In this document: positions 1 through 13,000 of the stretch, in pieces
Layout of the letters: every line of letters begins with the position of its first letter
Position numbering within the stretch: position 1 is the first letter of the stretch
Virus record (IMG/VR): IMGVR_UViG_3300030060_006720
Span: 2,256-35,722 of that record
DNA length: 33,467 nucleotides
Source of the DNA: a virus
Reading direction: 5' to 3' (one strand)
The notes under the pieces: generated by a model
Seen by the model: the letters and a program-made list of their open reading frames with translations, nothing else
What the model was told of the DNA's origin: nothing
Databases searched by the model: none
Program-made: the position numbers and the translations under genes

Positions 1-1102
1 CTTCAGCATGACTTAATCCTTCACCTAAACTTCTATTATAGTTTTCTGTAAATCCTTGTAAATATTCTGTAAAACCTTCTTTACCACTAGCGTAGGCTAC
101 GTTTAAAGCTCTAGCTCCAGTAGTGGCGCCTTTAGCGGCTATAGATCTAGTAATACCTTTATATCCTATTCTTTCTAACAAAGCCCCAAAAGTTCCAATA
201 ACTACTGGAGTAAAATATTCATCTTCTCCATTTGCATATAGTTTTCTTAAGTTTTCTTCGTTAAATTCTCCGTAAAGTCTTTTTGTTTTTTCTTGATTAT
301 AAACAGATTGTGCATTACCAACCATTTCACCAAACAAACTAATACCTCTTGTAGCCGCAGCCATTCCAACACTTCTTACTGTGTTTAGTAAAAAGTCAAC
401 GCCTCCAGCAAGAGCATCATCATACTCTCCTTTTTGTAGAGCGTCTGTAAATCCAGTTACACCTGGATCCATTATAGGTTTTAGCTTTTTTAAGTTTTCT
501 TGAGCCGTCATCTCCATTCGTATAGTAGCTTCATCAAAAACTTTTTCAGGTTGAAACCATTCGTTACCTGCTTTACCTTTTTTTACAACAAATTTTATAG
601 GTCCATCTTTACCTTGCTTGTCGTAAATTTTACCTAATTCATAATATCTATCGTTTTCTCTAGCATCATGACCTTTTAACTTATAAGCTTCGTAATCAAA
701 TCCTACTACTTTACCAGTGTTAGGGTCAACAAAGCCTGCTAGATCAGGACTTTCAACACCAGTATACATTTTTCTATCAACAGTAAAATCCCAATCATCA
801 TCATCAACCATATATGCAACTTCCGCAGCTAATTTTTGAAGATTAAAAACATCAAGCTTATCTACGGTACTTGTAGCAACTTGTGCTGTTTTTATTCCAG
901 CATCTACAAGCATTGTGCCAAATTGGTTTTTAAAAGAATTAATTATACCTTCAAAAATGCCAAGACTTTCACCATAATCTTCAGGTGTAGTCAATCCTCG
1001 CTTTTTTAAAACATCTAATGCTTGCCCAAAAGACATACCATTTTGTTCAGCGTAATCTTGAATCTGCTCTTCAGTAAACTGTTTACCATTAAGTTCAAAC
1101 AT
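1..1102 (-). CDS. Large internal (cargo-type) virion protein, N-terminal part only
   Basis: An open frame starts with ATG at 1102 and reads 367 codons without a stop to the left edge, so only the N-terminus is present. It begins MFELNGKQFTEEQIQDYAEQ and soon has NGMSFGQALDVLKKRGL, a short helical leader of a style I associate with large internal or cargo proteins of marine phages (recollection, not a search). After an acidic stretch (VDDDDWDF, about residue 100), the region near residues 255-340 is rich in Gly and Ala with weak amphipathic character. It starts 15 bases after the stop of the 547-aa gene and is last in the visible leftward block. No enzymatic motif is seen in this part. Being at the end of the structural module after the internal-protein genes fits an ejected or capsid-internal protein; the missing part could hold a catalytic domain. 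Confidence 0.75.
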   Translation of the reverse strand, partial: MFELNGKQFTEEQIQDYAEQNGMSFGQALDVLKKRGLTTPEDYGESLGIFEGIINSFKNQFGTMLVDAGIKTAQVATSTVDKLDVFNLQKLAAEVAYMVDDDDWDFTVDRKMYTGVESPDLAGFVDPNTGKVVGFDYEAYKLKGHDARENDRYYELGKIYDKQGKDGPIKFVVKKGKAGNEWFQPEKVFDEATIRMEMTAQENLKKLKPIMDPGVTGFTDALQKGEYDDALAGGVDFLLNTVRSVGMAAATRGISLFGEMVGNAQSVYNQEKTKRLYGEFNEENLRKLYANGEDEYFTPVVIGTFGALLERIGYKGITRSIAAKGATTGARALNVAYASGKEGFTEYLQGFTENYNRSLGEGLSHAE

Positions 1103-1117
1103 ATTTCTTAATTATTT

Positions 1118-2761
1118 TTAGGCTCTTGCGCTTTTGATTTCTTCTTTAACAGCTTCTAGTAATTTTTCAACGGTAATATCCTCTATATACCCATCTACTC
1201 TACTAACCACTTTAGCTGCTCTTATTAGCACTTCTTCATCTGAAAGATCTTTATTTTGCTCTTTAAAATATTCTAATACAGGAATAGGAACTGTTATATT
1301 GCCGCCATAAGCTGGGTCGTCTATTTGAACTAAGTATGATGGACCGAGCTTTTCGTCAGTATCTTCTAAATATTCATACGCTTCAAGCTCGCTACCTGTA
1401 AAAAACCTACCAAATGCACTTGAAGAGTCAGAAAAGCCTAAAGTTCCAAAATACTTTGGTGGTTGAAGATCACCACCTTTTCCAGGTTCTTTAGGTTTTG
1501 GAGCAGATTCTACAAAAGAATTAAACGCATTATTTACTTCATTTTGCAACTCGCCGTAAGCCAAACTGTTTTCTGTAATAATATCTTTCAATGGTTTTGT
1601 GTGCTCATTGCCACCATCTACGTCTGTTATAGTAACAAGACCTGTTTTTGGATCAAATACATGAAATCTATTGTTTAATTTAACAGAAGCTTTACCACCA
1701 ATTAAAGTAATTAAATCATTTTTTGTTTTAAAAGCATTTCTATAATCTTGAGTTATTTTAAATTCACCACCACCACTTTTTTTATTTTTTAATCTATCAA
1801 GCTCTTGTTGATTAATATCATCACCTAATATATTAAAGTAAAACTTTTGCGCATCTTTAATAGGTGGTTCTTCTCTATATTCTTCTAGTTTAGCTATATA
1901 TTCTGGCGTGCCAGGTACTAAATCTGAATGCTTTTCAGCCATGTGTGTGTCGATGTACTTGGTGTTATCATAACCTTCTAATCCACCAAATATTAAATCT
2001 CTTGCAAAAGTTTCATTTTCAAAAAATATATTTAAAGTAGCTTGTAATTGAGCTGTTTGAGAATTTAAAGGTGCTCCGTTTTCATCATAACCTAAGTCTA
2101 TACCTTCACTAGCAGCTGCTTGAGCAAAATCTCCTAGTTTATAAAAATCTAAGTGTAATTTTTTATCTCTTGTTGGTAAGCCAGCAAGATCTGTTACTTT
2201 TGTTTTACCTAAAGTCGGATGGTTATAATATACACCACTATTTTCAAAAAGAAGATGTTTGTAACCTTCTTTACCTATAAAGTCTTTTGCAGCTAGTATA
2301 TCATCTAGCTTTTGACCGCTAGCCATTTTTTTAATAGCATCAACATTTAAATCATTAAAAGCTTGTAAAGATTTTAAATCATTTTGTACTATTTCAAAAG
2401 AGCTTTTAATAGAATTATATTCTTTTTCTAATTGTATATATTCTTCGCTATTTCTTTTGTGAGACATTTTACCAAGCTCTCTTGAAAGTCCTGTAAGTTG
2501 ATCTTTTTGACCTTGCATCCAAGTAGTTAACTGACCTCTAGTTTCAACAGGAACTATTTCAGTACTAAAATCTTCAGGCATGTTTTTTAAAAATTCAGCA
2601 GTAGTTGTTTCAGCTAAAACCATTCTAGCGTTTAAATAGTCAATTGCTCCACCAAATAAATCTTCACCAGTAAGCCTAGGTTGATTTACTTTTTGAGTTA
2701 GGTACGAAGCATATCCTTGTGCTCCTATTGTTACTGGTTTGCTTTGTTTTTTTTCTGCCAT
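1118..2761 (-). CDS. Putative internal virion protein, 547 aa
   Basis: Unrecognised at family level. The protein is soluble-looking, with no signal peptide or membrane segment. It starts MAEKKQSKPVTIGAQGYASY, has a predicted coiled-coil-like helical stretch at about residues 85-140 (rich in E, K, Q and L), a basic Gly patch near residues 325-335 (KNKKSGGGEFK), and an acidic helical end (VEKLLEAVKEEIKSARA). It lies 2 bases after the 299-aa internal-protein candidate and 15 bases before the large partial gene, so the three probably form one cluster expressed together. In podoviruses of this layout the genes after the nozzle or muzzle gene encode proteins packed in the head or tail barrel and ejected with DNA. 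That role is inferred from position and composition only. Confidence 0.75.
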   Translation of the reverse strand: MAEKKQSKPVTIGAQGYASYLTQKVNQPRLTGEDLFGGAIDYLNARMVLAETTTAEFLKNMPEDFSTEIVPVETRGQLTTWMQGQKDQLTGLSRELGKMSHKRNSEEYIQLEKEYNSIKSSFEIVQNDLKSLQAFNDLNVDAIKKMASGQKLDDILAAKDFIGKEGYKHLLFENSGVYYNHPTLGKTKVTDLAGLPTRDKKLHLDFYKLGDFAQAAASEGIDLGYDENGAPLNSQTAQLQATLNIFFENETFARDLIFGGLEGYDNTKYIDTHMAEKHSDLVPGTPEYIAKLEEYREEPPIKDAQKFYFNILGDDINQQELDRLKNKKSGGGEFKITQDYRNAFKTKNDLITLIGGKASVKLNNRFHVFDPKTGLVTITDVDGGNEHTKPLKDIITENSLAYGELQNEVNNAFNSFVESAPKPKEPGKGGDLQPPKYFGTLGFSDSSSAFGRFFTGSELEAYEYLEDTDEKLGPSYLVQIDDPAYGGNITVPIPVLEYFKEQNKDLSDEEVLIRAAKVVSRVDGYIEDITVEKLLEAVKEEIKSARA

Positions 2762-2763
2762 TT

Positions 2764-3663
2764 TTAATCTTGTAAAATTGTTGAAGTAATTGGACTCGCA
2801 AATATCTCTTCTGTATCTCCTAAAAAGTTAGGTTGCTTTAGGAGTTGATCGTAATTGTAGTTTCTAAGCCACATCATAGGATTTGAAAACATGTTGTTAT
2901 CACTAGAATAAAAACCATCTGTTGAAGAATAGTTTTTAGCCACTATTAACGGGTCATTTGCTAGTGTAGTTGATGTAGTAGATGTAATTTTACCACCTGG
3001 TAGATTTGAAATTGTTTTAGCGTCTATTTTATCAGGAACGTCAATTTTTGGTTTTTTGTTATCTACGTAATTACCAAGAAGGCTTAAACCAGTATTAATA
3101 CCTTGACTAACGCCACTTATTAACTGTTCTGTAGCTTGGTTATATTGAGATTGAGCCGCAGCAGCGCCCATAGCTTCTAAGTTAAAAAGATCTGCATTTC
3201 TCTTGTATTCTGATCTATTAACAGATTGATCAATAGCGGCCTGCGCGCTAGCTGCTCTTTGTTTTAATTGAAGCTCTAAAGCTTCTTGCTTAGCTTGTCT
3301 TGCCGCAGCAGCTTTTTGATTTTGTCTAGCAACAGAAGTAGCTAAAGCCGCGGCCCCACCTGAAGCTACTGCTGGTGATAATCTTTCTAATATATCAGCT
3401 GTTGTTTGGGCTTGTTGATCTTTAATTAACTCGCTAGCTTTGGTTGTTACATCAATATCTTCGTATGGATTTTGTATCCTAAAGTCATGATTTATTAAAT
3501 CGTTTTTACGAGCTTGCATGCGGTTTTCAGCTGCCTCTAGTTCATCTTCAGCATCTTTCCTGCCTTTTATACCTGAAAATATATCATAACCAGCTTTACC
3601 TAGTTGAAGTATTGTTAAAGCAGTTGTAACCCATTGAAAAGGAGATTTTTTATTTTTTTTCAT
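2764..3663 (-). CDS. Putative internal virion protein, Ala/Gln-rich, 299 aa
   Basis: The N-terminus is basic (MKKNKKSPFQWVTTALTILQ) and followed by a moderately hydrophobic helix at residues 8-30, as in small internal virion proteins of the T7 gp14 kind that touch or enter the membrane at ejection. Residues 36-175 are almost continuous helix rich in A, Q, K and E, with an Ala/Ser-Gly patch (SPAVASGGAAALATS) near residue 97. The C-terminal third is Ser/Thr/Asn-rich and looks extended. It follows the 122-aa gene by 42 bases and precedes the 547-aa gene by 2. The call rests on composition, the N-terminal helix and the position after the muzzle-like gene; a hub or plug protein of the tail barrel is the main alternative. 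Confidence 0.7.
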   Translation of the reverse strand: MKKNKKSPFQWVTTALTILQLGKAGYDIFSGIKGRKDAEDELEAAENRMQARKNDLINHDFRIQNPYEDIDVTTKASELIKDQQAQTTADILERLSPAVASGGAAALATSVARQNQKAAAARQAKQEALELQLKQRAASAQAAIDQSVNRSEYKRNADLFNLEAMGAAAAQSQYNQATEQLISGVSQGINTGLSLLGNYVDNKKPKIDVPDKIDAKTISNLPGGKITSTTSTTLANDPLIVAKNYSSTDGFYSSDNNMFSNPMMWLRNYNYDQLLKQPNFLGDTEEIFASPITSTILQD

Positions 3664-3705
3664 TTTATATTAAAATATATGTTTAATAATCACAGTTTTA
3701 ATACC

Positions 3706-4074
3706 TTATTTACTAGATTCTACTACTTCCATCCCAACGCTAAACAGCTCTGATTCATCAGTAGAATTGTTTACAAATTTGATTTCAGCATAATAACCTA
3801 GCAATTTTGAGTTTGATACAGCTTTATCTTTACCAAAAAATATAAAGTCATTTATAGATGGTAACGTTATATTAGAAGTTCCAATATCAACCACTATAGC
3901 GTTTTCTAACACCGCTAGCGCAGTTCCTAGCTCTACTACATCTGTAGAGTTGTTAGAAACATTAAAGCCACCAGAAGAGTTTATGTTAGCATTATATATA
4001 CAGTATATAGTATCGCCTACTGCTACGCCAAAATCTGCTGGATTTACATTAAAAGGTAAAGTTATTTCTGCCAT
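3706..4074 (-). CDS. Small virion-associated protein, unknown role, 122 aa
   Basis: Its start codon overlaps the stop of the 3042-aa gene as TAATG, so translation is probably coupled to it. The protein begins MAEITLPFNVNPADFGVAVG and looks all-beta, with a compact pattern of alternating hydrophobic residues, GDTIYCIYN near residue 21 and no transmembrane segment. It is rich in Ser, Asn and Val, like tail surface or decoration proteins. I do not recognise a named family. Lying between the muzzle-like gene and the internal-protein cluster, it is probably a tail-associated structural component such as a small fibre, plug or adaptor; nothing in the sequence separates these. Confidence 0.7.
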   Translation of the reverse strand: MAEITLPFNVNPADFGVAVGDTIYCIYNANINSSGGFNVSNNSTDVVELGTALAVLENAIVVDIGTSNITLPSINDFIFFGKDKAVSNSKLLGYYAEIKFVNNSTDESELFSVGMEVVESSK

Positions 4075-7000
4075 TATATTACTTGATTAAAGTTTAATCT
4101 AATTGATATATATTGGAATATTCCAGATACATCAGAGTGTTCTATTTTAAATACAACTTTTTTATCTACTTGAAGAGTTGTGTGTATATTACGCAACTGC
4201 TGAGCATCAAACTGAAATCTGAAAGCATGTCCTGAAGGAGCTTGAGAATTTGCTTGTAAATAAGAGCTCGACATGTGAGTAGCCCAAGAAGGTGGACTAC
4301 CAGGGCCTGTTGCTGTAGTAGGATCATCAGCGTCTTCAAAATAATTTACTACTGAAACTAAATGCGTACCAGTTCCGTTATACGTACAGTCTATTGCTAA
4401 ATAATGCTGCGATGAACTGCTTACATCATAAATAACATCAGCTGAACCACACTCTATATTATACTCAAAAGTATTATTAGTAGCATAATATAAGCCACTT
4501 CCAGCTGGAAACTCAAGACTGCATGAAGGAACACTACCTGTACAAAAGCTTCCAACAAAAGATGATTGTATAGGAGTACCTGGCGTCGTATGAACGTTAG
4601 GAGCTGTTCCTGGCGTATGACAAAGATCAAGTTGACTAACTAAGCCAAAGTCTAAGGTAGGTGACATAGGGTCTAAAACAATATTTACGTGGTCCACATC
4701 TGGAAAAGTATCCATCCAAGTCCAAGACGTTCCAAAAGCTGCGTCTACGTCTGCAAAAGAGCTATAAAGTTCTGGATGCGCAAACTCAACTCTAGCAAAA
4801 TACTGCTGTTGAGTAGTAGGCGCTGAAACTTGAATACTAGCCGAACAAGAGTAAGCTTGATTAGGAGATATATTACATATACCAGTACCACCAATATCAG
4901 GATCGTTTGTTATCCAAGCAAATCCAGCAGCAGTAGAAAGCGTATAGTTTAGATCATTTTCCATGTCAAACTGAGTGTTGTAGTATTTAACTCTAGTTAA
5001 AGGTACTCCAGTACAATTAGACCTTATTATAACGCCTGAGTTTTGTATTATGCCGTTAAAAGTTAACAAAGCAGCTGTTTGATTTACTATGTCTGTTTGT
5101 TCTAAGAACAATACTGGTCTACCTTTTTGTGTTACTGTAACAGTGTCATTAGGCGATGTAGTATCGTTATTAAAAGGATGATACCCTTTAACTATTGCTG
5201 TTCTATCAATAGGTATTCTACATAAATATGGATCATTAGCATCATAATCACCAGCAACCCAAGTATTAAAAGCTGGTGTTCCATAAGTTAACTTATACTC
5301 AGCGTTAGTAACTTGAAGCGTTCCATTAGCATCTATATACGTAAAAGGTTGATACAAAGAACTAAAAGAACTTGAAGTCATCCAATGATTACTTTGTACA
5401 GGAATTATATCATTAGGATCATTACTGTAAAAACTTGGAGCAGAGTTATTAGCGTAATAGCTATTAGTAACAGGAAACATTACAGATGCAGGATCTGGTA
5501 CAGTTACAGTTACGTTTATATTATTAAAAGCTGCATTATTGAAGTCAGTACCATAAAAACCATTTGTACCACCACCAAAGTTTGATGGTGCAGAAAAATC
5601 GTCTATATTAGCGTATATTTCATTACTAAAAGCTAAATAATTATGCTCTAAATCAGTACCTATAGTAGCTAATACTCCAGTAGTAGATGAGTTTGGATCT
5701 TCTTGCTCAAAACTAAGTATTAAAGAGTTAGTACTTGGAGCAGCTTCTTGTGTTACTGTTACAGTTTGAGTAACAGTAGGATCTGTTGGATGTGTTACTT
5801 CAATGTCTGCAGATCTTTGAACACTAGCAGTGTTTTGATCTACCATAAATCTAAACAAAGTATTACCAGTGTTTATGTGCACTAAAACAGTTAAAGTAAA
5901 ATGATTTGAAATCCAACTTGTTCCATCTCCAGTATCTATAAAGTTAATATTTGATGTACCAATATTTGGCGGCGCACCTGAAGAATCGTTGTATATTATT
6001 TCAAGCTCTCCGAATACGCTAGGATCGTTAAACACAGATGTGTGAGGCATAAGATACGTTGCTGCAGTTAAGTTTGGAAAATATGAAGCAAAAAAGCCTA
6101 CAGGTGTTGGAATAAATCTAACGCCTACGCCTAAACTAGCAGCGATAGAAGGAGCTTGAGTTATCGTTAAAGTATCTGTTAGTTGAGGATAGTTTGAGCT
6201 AGTAATAACTATTGTAGCAGTGTTAGTAAGTGTAGTACTATTGTTAGCTATAGCGTCAAAAGTTATAAAGTTATTAGAAGCTATGTTAGGATCAAAGTTA
6301 GTCGTAACAGATGCGGAGTTGGCTATAATAACACCTGGACTACCAAAATCAGTTACTTGAACAGTAAAAGGACCACTTGTAGTATTAACACCTTTAGTGT
6401 AACTTCCTGCTTGATAACCTATACTAGCTACATTAGAAGTAACAAACGAAGGCGTGTAATCACCATACTCTAATACACCTGTTGCGGAGTTAGTAGTTAT
6501 AGTTATAACATTGTTAATATCAGTTCCTGGAGTGTTAGTAACTAAAGGGTCGTAGTCTATTAATATAGTTGCACTAGCGCCTGACGGATCAACAGTTACT
6601 GTTGCATTATAATTTCCTAGCTCACCATCATTAATAATATCATTACCAAAAACAACAGTAGGAGGAAGACTAGGACTATAAACAAAGTTATTTCCAGTTA
6701 AAGTAATATTTATGAAATTATTACCTGTCGCTGTGTTGTTAGGAATAGAGTTTATAAGTATTTCACTAGCTGATGTCTGTGAATAACCTGTTTCCCAAGG
6801 ATGCGCGGTGTGCGTAAAACTTTCTGCTCCACCACCAGTAAAGTTTCCAACAAATTGAATAAAGTGCTCTGCTATGACGCTAGGCGCAGTTGCTGTAGCA
6901 CCTGTTGTCCAAGTTATTATAACATCTCCAGTTAGCGCAGCGGCACCAGCAGCTGTTAAATCAAATACAGCAATAACTTGATTACTTAGTAAACCAGGTG

Positions 7001-10000
7001 TAGTTGTATCTACAAAGCTAACACCAGTAACTATAGTGTTAGTAGCAACGCTAGCTCCAGCAACTGTAACATCAAGTGTTCCGTTGTTAAAAGCCGAAGC
7101 TGAAATAGCAAAGTTACTATTAGGAGATATAGTAATTTGCGTGCTACCAGGAAAATTTGTAATTTGACTTGCTGTTGGAGTAGTGCTCCAAGCTTGCCCA
7201 GGGCCAGCTGGAACTACATTACAGCTAAAAGAAAACTGTGTTCCAGGTAAAGTACCTGTAGTTAAAATAGCGTTGTCTGATAAAACATCAATACCTTGTA
7301 CAGATAATGAAGATAAATCTAAGCTAGCAGAGGCATTACTTTTTATATAGTTGTGCCACTTACCTTCTTTTTCTATAAATTCATTTACTTCTCCAGACTC
7401 TTTATCAGTAACAATACTTTCTACATACCAGCCTGTTTTTGCAGTATCATTATAAAACTCGTTATCATTATATGTAACACCTCCACTAACAACATCTGTA
7501 AAAGCGTCAACTTTTGATTGAGTACCTTCGTAAGAAACAGCTTTGTAGTTTTTAACTACATTTGGAGATTCATTAAAAATATCAGTAAGCGTAGCTTCGT
7601 ACTGTGTTCCATAAAAATTACAATGCGTAGTAGTCAACTCTTCAACATGATGAAGATACATTAAACCGTTTTTAAAAGTATAATAGTTGTTACTTAATGC
7701 TACGCTAGATTCTGGAATATAAGATTTAAAACTAGTCCAACCTTTAACGTTTTCTTTAAAACCTAAAGTATAAACATTTTTATTAACCTCAGGAGAAGTT
7801 ACTTCATGTAAAGTTATTATATAAGCATTTTTCTTAGGATCATATCCACCAACTATAGATTGAGAATATCTTAGCTGATCATTAAACCAATCATTCATGC
7901 CCGCTTCCGAAATAGGCGTTATTCCATCTCTTGAAAGTCTTAACACAGATCCTTTAGCTTGATCAACGAAATATATTCTATATTCTTCTTCAGCAAACGA
8001 CTCAGCATTTTGACAACCATAATTTCCAATAAAAGGAATAATACCACCTAAAACTTTATTAGAGGCTATAAAAGTACTTTGACCTTGTATGTCGTAAGCT
8101 GCATCTTTTTTAGCTAATATTTTTAAAACTTTATTTTCACAAAGAGCTATTAAATCGCTATTTCTAGCGTGAAGCTTAGTAATACTTCCGTATTCGTAAT
8201 TTAAAAGCTTTACTATGCTACCTGTAGGATCAGCAACAATAAACTCGTTAAATCCTCCGCCAAAAGTTTTACTATATTCTTGAGAAAATATTATTTGATT
8301 ACTTTGAACTACTTCTCTATAGTTTCCATCGTCAGGTATAGTAGCTTTCCAGCCACTTTGTTTTCCACCATCATAAGTATATAAGACATCTTCATTAAAC
8401 ACGTCTAATATTCTATCTGATTCTACACCGTTTGCAAAACTAATACAGTTGTAAAAAGGAAGAGTTGTAGTAAAAGTTCTACTATAAAATTCACTTCTAC
8501 AAGAATATGGCTTTATAGCTATTACGTTGCTACCATTATACGTAGAGTATACTACTTCAACTTGAACTATAGCTCCAGTCTCAGCGTCTAGCAAGTTTAA
8601 TTTACTACCAGCTAAGTTAGCTGTTGCGTTTAAGAAAATATTATTATAAACAACATTACCTGGAATAACATTACCATTTTGATCAACAGCATCTAATATG
8701 CCAAAGTTATTAGAAGAAAAATCATTTTGTCCAGGTATGTCAAATTCTATAAAAGCTAAACCAGCACCTTCATCTGAAGAGTTTGGATCAATATTTAAAA
8801 CGTGATTAGATCCAAAAGTTTTCGCGCCTTGCACGCTTTTTACTCTAATATTGTTTGTTCTTAATTTTCTGTTAATATCATGTGCGATATCGGTAGAAAA
8901 AGCTATCATACTTTCAGCTGGAACTTGTAATATAAAATCGCTATGTATATAATCTGCAATAGATTTTTCATCTAGCTTGATAGGATAAGCGCTACCAACT
9001 TCGTAAAATAAATCTTGATCAATATTTCTTTTCTTTTCTATTTCAAAAACAGCAGACATAACAGCGCCTTTTTCCGACTGAGATCTCATACCTGGAGAAG
9101 CAAACGTTCCAGTTTGATCAATACCAATAAACTGATCAAAAGCATCAGTAGCTTTTATTCTAACAAAAAATCTACCTAGCGCATCATCTACAGTACAACC
9201 ATAAACAATTTGTCCAGAAGGAGTTACTAAATTAGCCCCTTGTTGAGCGTTGTCTAATTCATTAATTATTTCTAAAACTTTAAATCTTGCGTCAGTATCT
9301 ATTACAGCTCCATTTACATTAACTATTGTAGTATTACCTGATAAAGAAGTAGTACCTAAGTTAACAGGACCACCAACACCGTGTGCTTTTTTTAATACTA
9401 AATAGTCATCAACTTCTATTTTACTTGCTTCTGATGAGCTAAAAGCTAACAAAACATGAGCTGTTTCAGGCGCCACGCCAGGGCCAGGGTTATTAGGATC
9501 ATCAATATCTAAAGGAAAAGCTTTAAATAAAGGTATGTTATAATATTCTCCTGTTAACTCTTTTATATAAAACTTATAATAATCTGCCCAAGCTGGTGGA
9601 TTGTTTTTTATAGCAACAGCTAAGTTGTTAAATAAAGGCGCTTTATTTTTTGGCACTGTTACAGATGTGTTTTTATCGTATAAAACAGGTGTTTCTCTAC
9701 CATAATAGTCTCCATATACTATACCTATTTGATATTCTCTAAGACTTTTTACAGAAGGAAAAGCGCGAGCCGAACTTGTATATTGCGTAGGCGTGCTAGC
9801 TGTTGTAAAAGAAGCAGAAGGACTATTACTAGCCATTCTAACTTTATAATAGCTAGCTTTTATATTTCCAACTTCTGGGTGAACAAGGCTACTACTAGCA
9901 GTAAAACCTACAAACGCATTACTAGTGCCGGGAGTATTGTCAAAATCAAACAAAGTTATTATATCTGTTACCGCAGGAATATTTTCATTATTAATAGTAT

Positions 10001-13000
10001 AGTCATAAGTTATATTAACATGAAGCTTTTCGTTTTGAAGCAAACCAATATTACCAGTAAGAGTAGCAGCTTGGTTAGTTGGCATTGCATAGCTATTTGT
10101 TCCATTAGAAGCGCTGAAATCAACTAAACCAGTACTAACAGTGTTTTGTTGTACCGTTGTTTCATTACCGTTTACATCTGTTTTTATCAAAGACATAGTG
10201 TAAGAAACTTCTATAGTGTTAAATTTAGCTAAAATAAATTCCTTTTGATGAACAGTTGAATTAAGATTACCACCAGTTTGACCACCGGTAGGAGCACTGA
10301 TAGTAAGATGGTATCCAGTAGCTTCAAAATCGGGTGTTGCAGAAATATCATAGGAAACAGTAGCATCTTGATCCGCTGTATATCTAACTTTAACAACCAC
10401 ATTACCGCCATCTGAACCACCAGTGTTATTACCATCATGTAAATTAGCACCAGTATCAGGCTCAAAATAGTTTGGTAATACATCTTCAGTTATATTTCCC
10501 TCAGGATCAAAAATGTTATTATCTACCGCCGCAACACTTGGCACAACCCAAGCAAACTCTGTAGCACTTATTGCAGCAGTATATGGTGGATTATTGTCAG
10601 TATAGTTTACAGGAGAAGGACTAGTAAATAAAGTTTTGCTATGAGCAAATAGTTCAGCAGTAACAGTATGAGTATCGTCACCTTCACCCGTAAAGTTCAT
10701 TAAGTTAGCAACACCGCCGCTAGCAGTAGTTGCTACTAAAGTGGCAACAGTAGGATCTGCTTTATAGAATCCAAAATAATAAGTAGCGTCTTCGTAAGAT
10801 AGTGAGTTCATACCATTAAACACCATTGCTTGCGCTTCACTTAAAAAAGGACCTCTTTGACTACTAGATAAAACACCTACTCCAGTATCAGCATAAACTA
10901 CAGCTTGATTAGCTTGATACCAAACACCAGCCCCTGTTCCTAATAAATTAAAACTATTATGGTGAGACCAAGCTGTACTTTTTTGATTTCCCCACTTAGC
11001 ATTGTGAATCATTTCATTTCTTGACAGACTAGCTGTAGTTCCAGCAGAATTACCTTCATAGCTTTCTAGAAATTGTTTACCATAAGACACCACTGTATTA
11101 TCTGATATAAAATCAACATCATCAGCGCCTGCGTCTACTAAATCATAACCCTCTTTATAGTTTCCATATAAAATTCTAGAAGCTATAAATTCTTGAGCTT
11201 TAGCGCTTCTTGGCACATCATCATAAACTCTTACTAATTGATTTTCAGGTATTGTAGAGCCGAATGTTTCAGTATCAAAAACAACTTTTCCTGTAACAAG
11301 ATTATCACCAGGAGTAATAGCGTTCCACTCGTCAGATCCTCTTTGTATTTTTTTTACTTGATTTAAGTTTATAGATCCATGATTTTTAAATAATATATCT
11401 ATATATTCAACATCATCTGGCACTTCAGGCGTAACAAAGTTAGAAATAACTATGCTTTGCATGTTATTCTGCATGCCTCTGTTCTCTCCAGTTAAAGAGC
11501 TATATGAGTAAGTACCTGGAACAAAAACAGGTATTGAGTATGGAGAAATAGAAGAGTATTCTTTATTTTTATATCTATATCTAATAGCAAAAGAGACAAA
11601 CTCTCTTAGATACATTTGTTTTTTATTTGTTATTACTGATGCAGCAAAAAATTCAACATCAATAGAGGCCGTGCTAGGATTATTAAAATCATTAACAGAT
11701 AAATAGTTTGAGTCGTAAGAATCTATTTGTATAACAAACTGACCAAGTGTTAAACTAGGGTCTGTAGTACAATCTTGTAAAATTGATCCTTCCCATCCAG
11801 CGCCTGTTTCAATACCAATAAAACTTATAGAATCTCCAACTTGCCAGTTTACAAGCGGAAGATTTGCTTCTAAAACCATAGTGCTACCAAGCGGCCTAAG
11901 ATCTACTAAAGGAACAGAATTGCCATACTCTATCATGTTAAACTGACTAGCGTTAACTTGAGCAGCATTAGGATCAAACACATTAGTTTGAACAAAAGGA
12001 ACGTAAGTGTGAACCTGATTTGTAGCTAATTCTGTAAACGGTTGAGGATCTCTTTTAAATATAGTACCTTTTACAGTAGGTGCTTTTCTAGGACTTTTTC
12101 TTATAGTCGTTATGTGTTCTTCTCTAAAAAAATTAGGTCTACTACCCCACTTATAACGGTAAGTACTGTGATACTTAACAGTGGCAAAAGATAAATAATC
12201 ACCAGCTTGAGTTCCGCCGTAACCTGAAGAATCGCTATAAAAGTCTTTTATATGTATTCTTTTAGGCTCATTTCTACTATCTGTATAAAACAATATGTCA
12301 TCAACATAATTTATAGCAGTAATCATCGTGTCTTTTGGACTAGGACTCGATGGAGTTCCAGATACATTAGATTCAGACTCAGACGTGCCTGTGATAAAGT
12401 TTAATATTCTAGGAGCTGTAAATCTATAAACATATCCTTGATCTATTAAAGCTTGAGTCATTAACTGACCATTACTTGGTTTTGTTGTTATTATTTTAAC
12501 GTTAGCAGCGTTAGCACTTTCTATTATTTTTAAAACAACTACCTCATCACCAACAGCGTACGCATCAATACCGTTAGGCCCCATCAACTGAACTCGCATG
12601 CCTGGCCTTACTCCGCTGGGTGTTTTTCTTATTAAAGAAGTAGAATTATTTGGATTTGGATAAATTAAATTTACAGCTGTTAAGTTGTTACTACCAACAG
12701 CTTCAATAACACCTAAACTAGCTTGAACTCCAGGAGGTTCTATTCTTGATTCAAAAACATCAACTAATAAAGGATAAGTATTACCACCTTCTACATTATT
12801 AAAACTTACCCACTCTGTTATAGCATCCGACTTAATTCCTAGTTTTTGAACGTAGTCTATGTTATTTATTGTAAATGTATTTCCGTCTTCAAGATCGCTA
12901 GCTAAACTTATAAAGTTAAAAACTTTTTTATCTTTTTCAATAGCTATGGAGCCAACGGTAGTAGCATTAGAAGCTGAAGTATCACTCATAAAATTAGTAG

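Noticed and set aside
9729-10127. Plus-strand open frame of 132 aa inside the muzzle gene
   Set aside because: Antisense to a clearly coding frame; Ser/Ile/Arg-rich product of reversed codons, no leader or neighbours.
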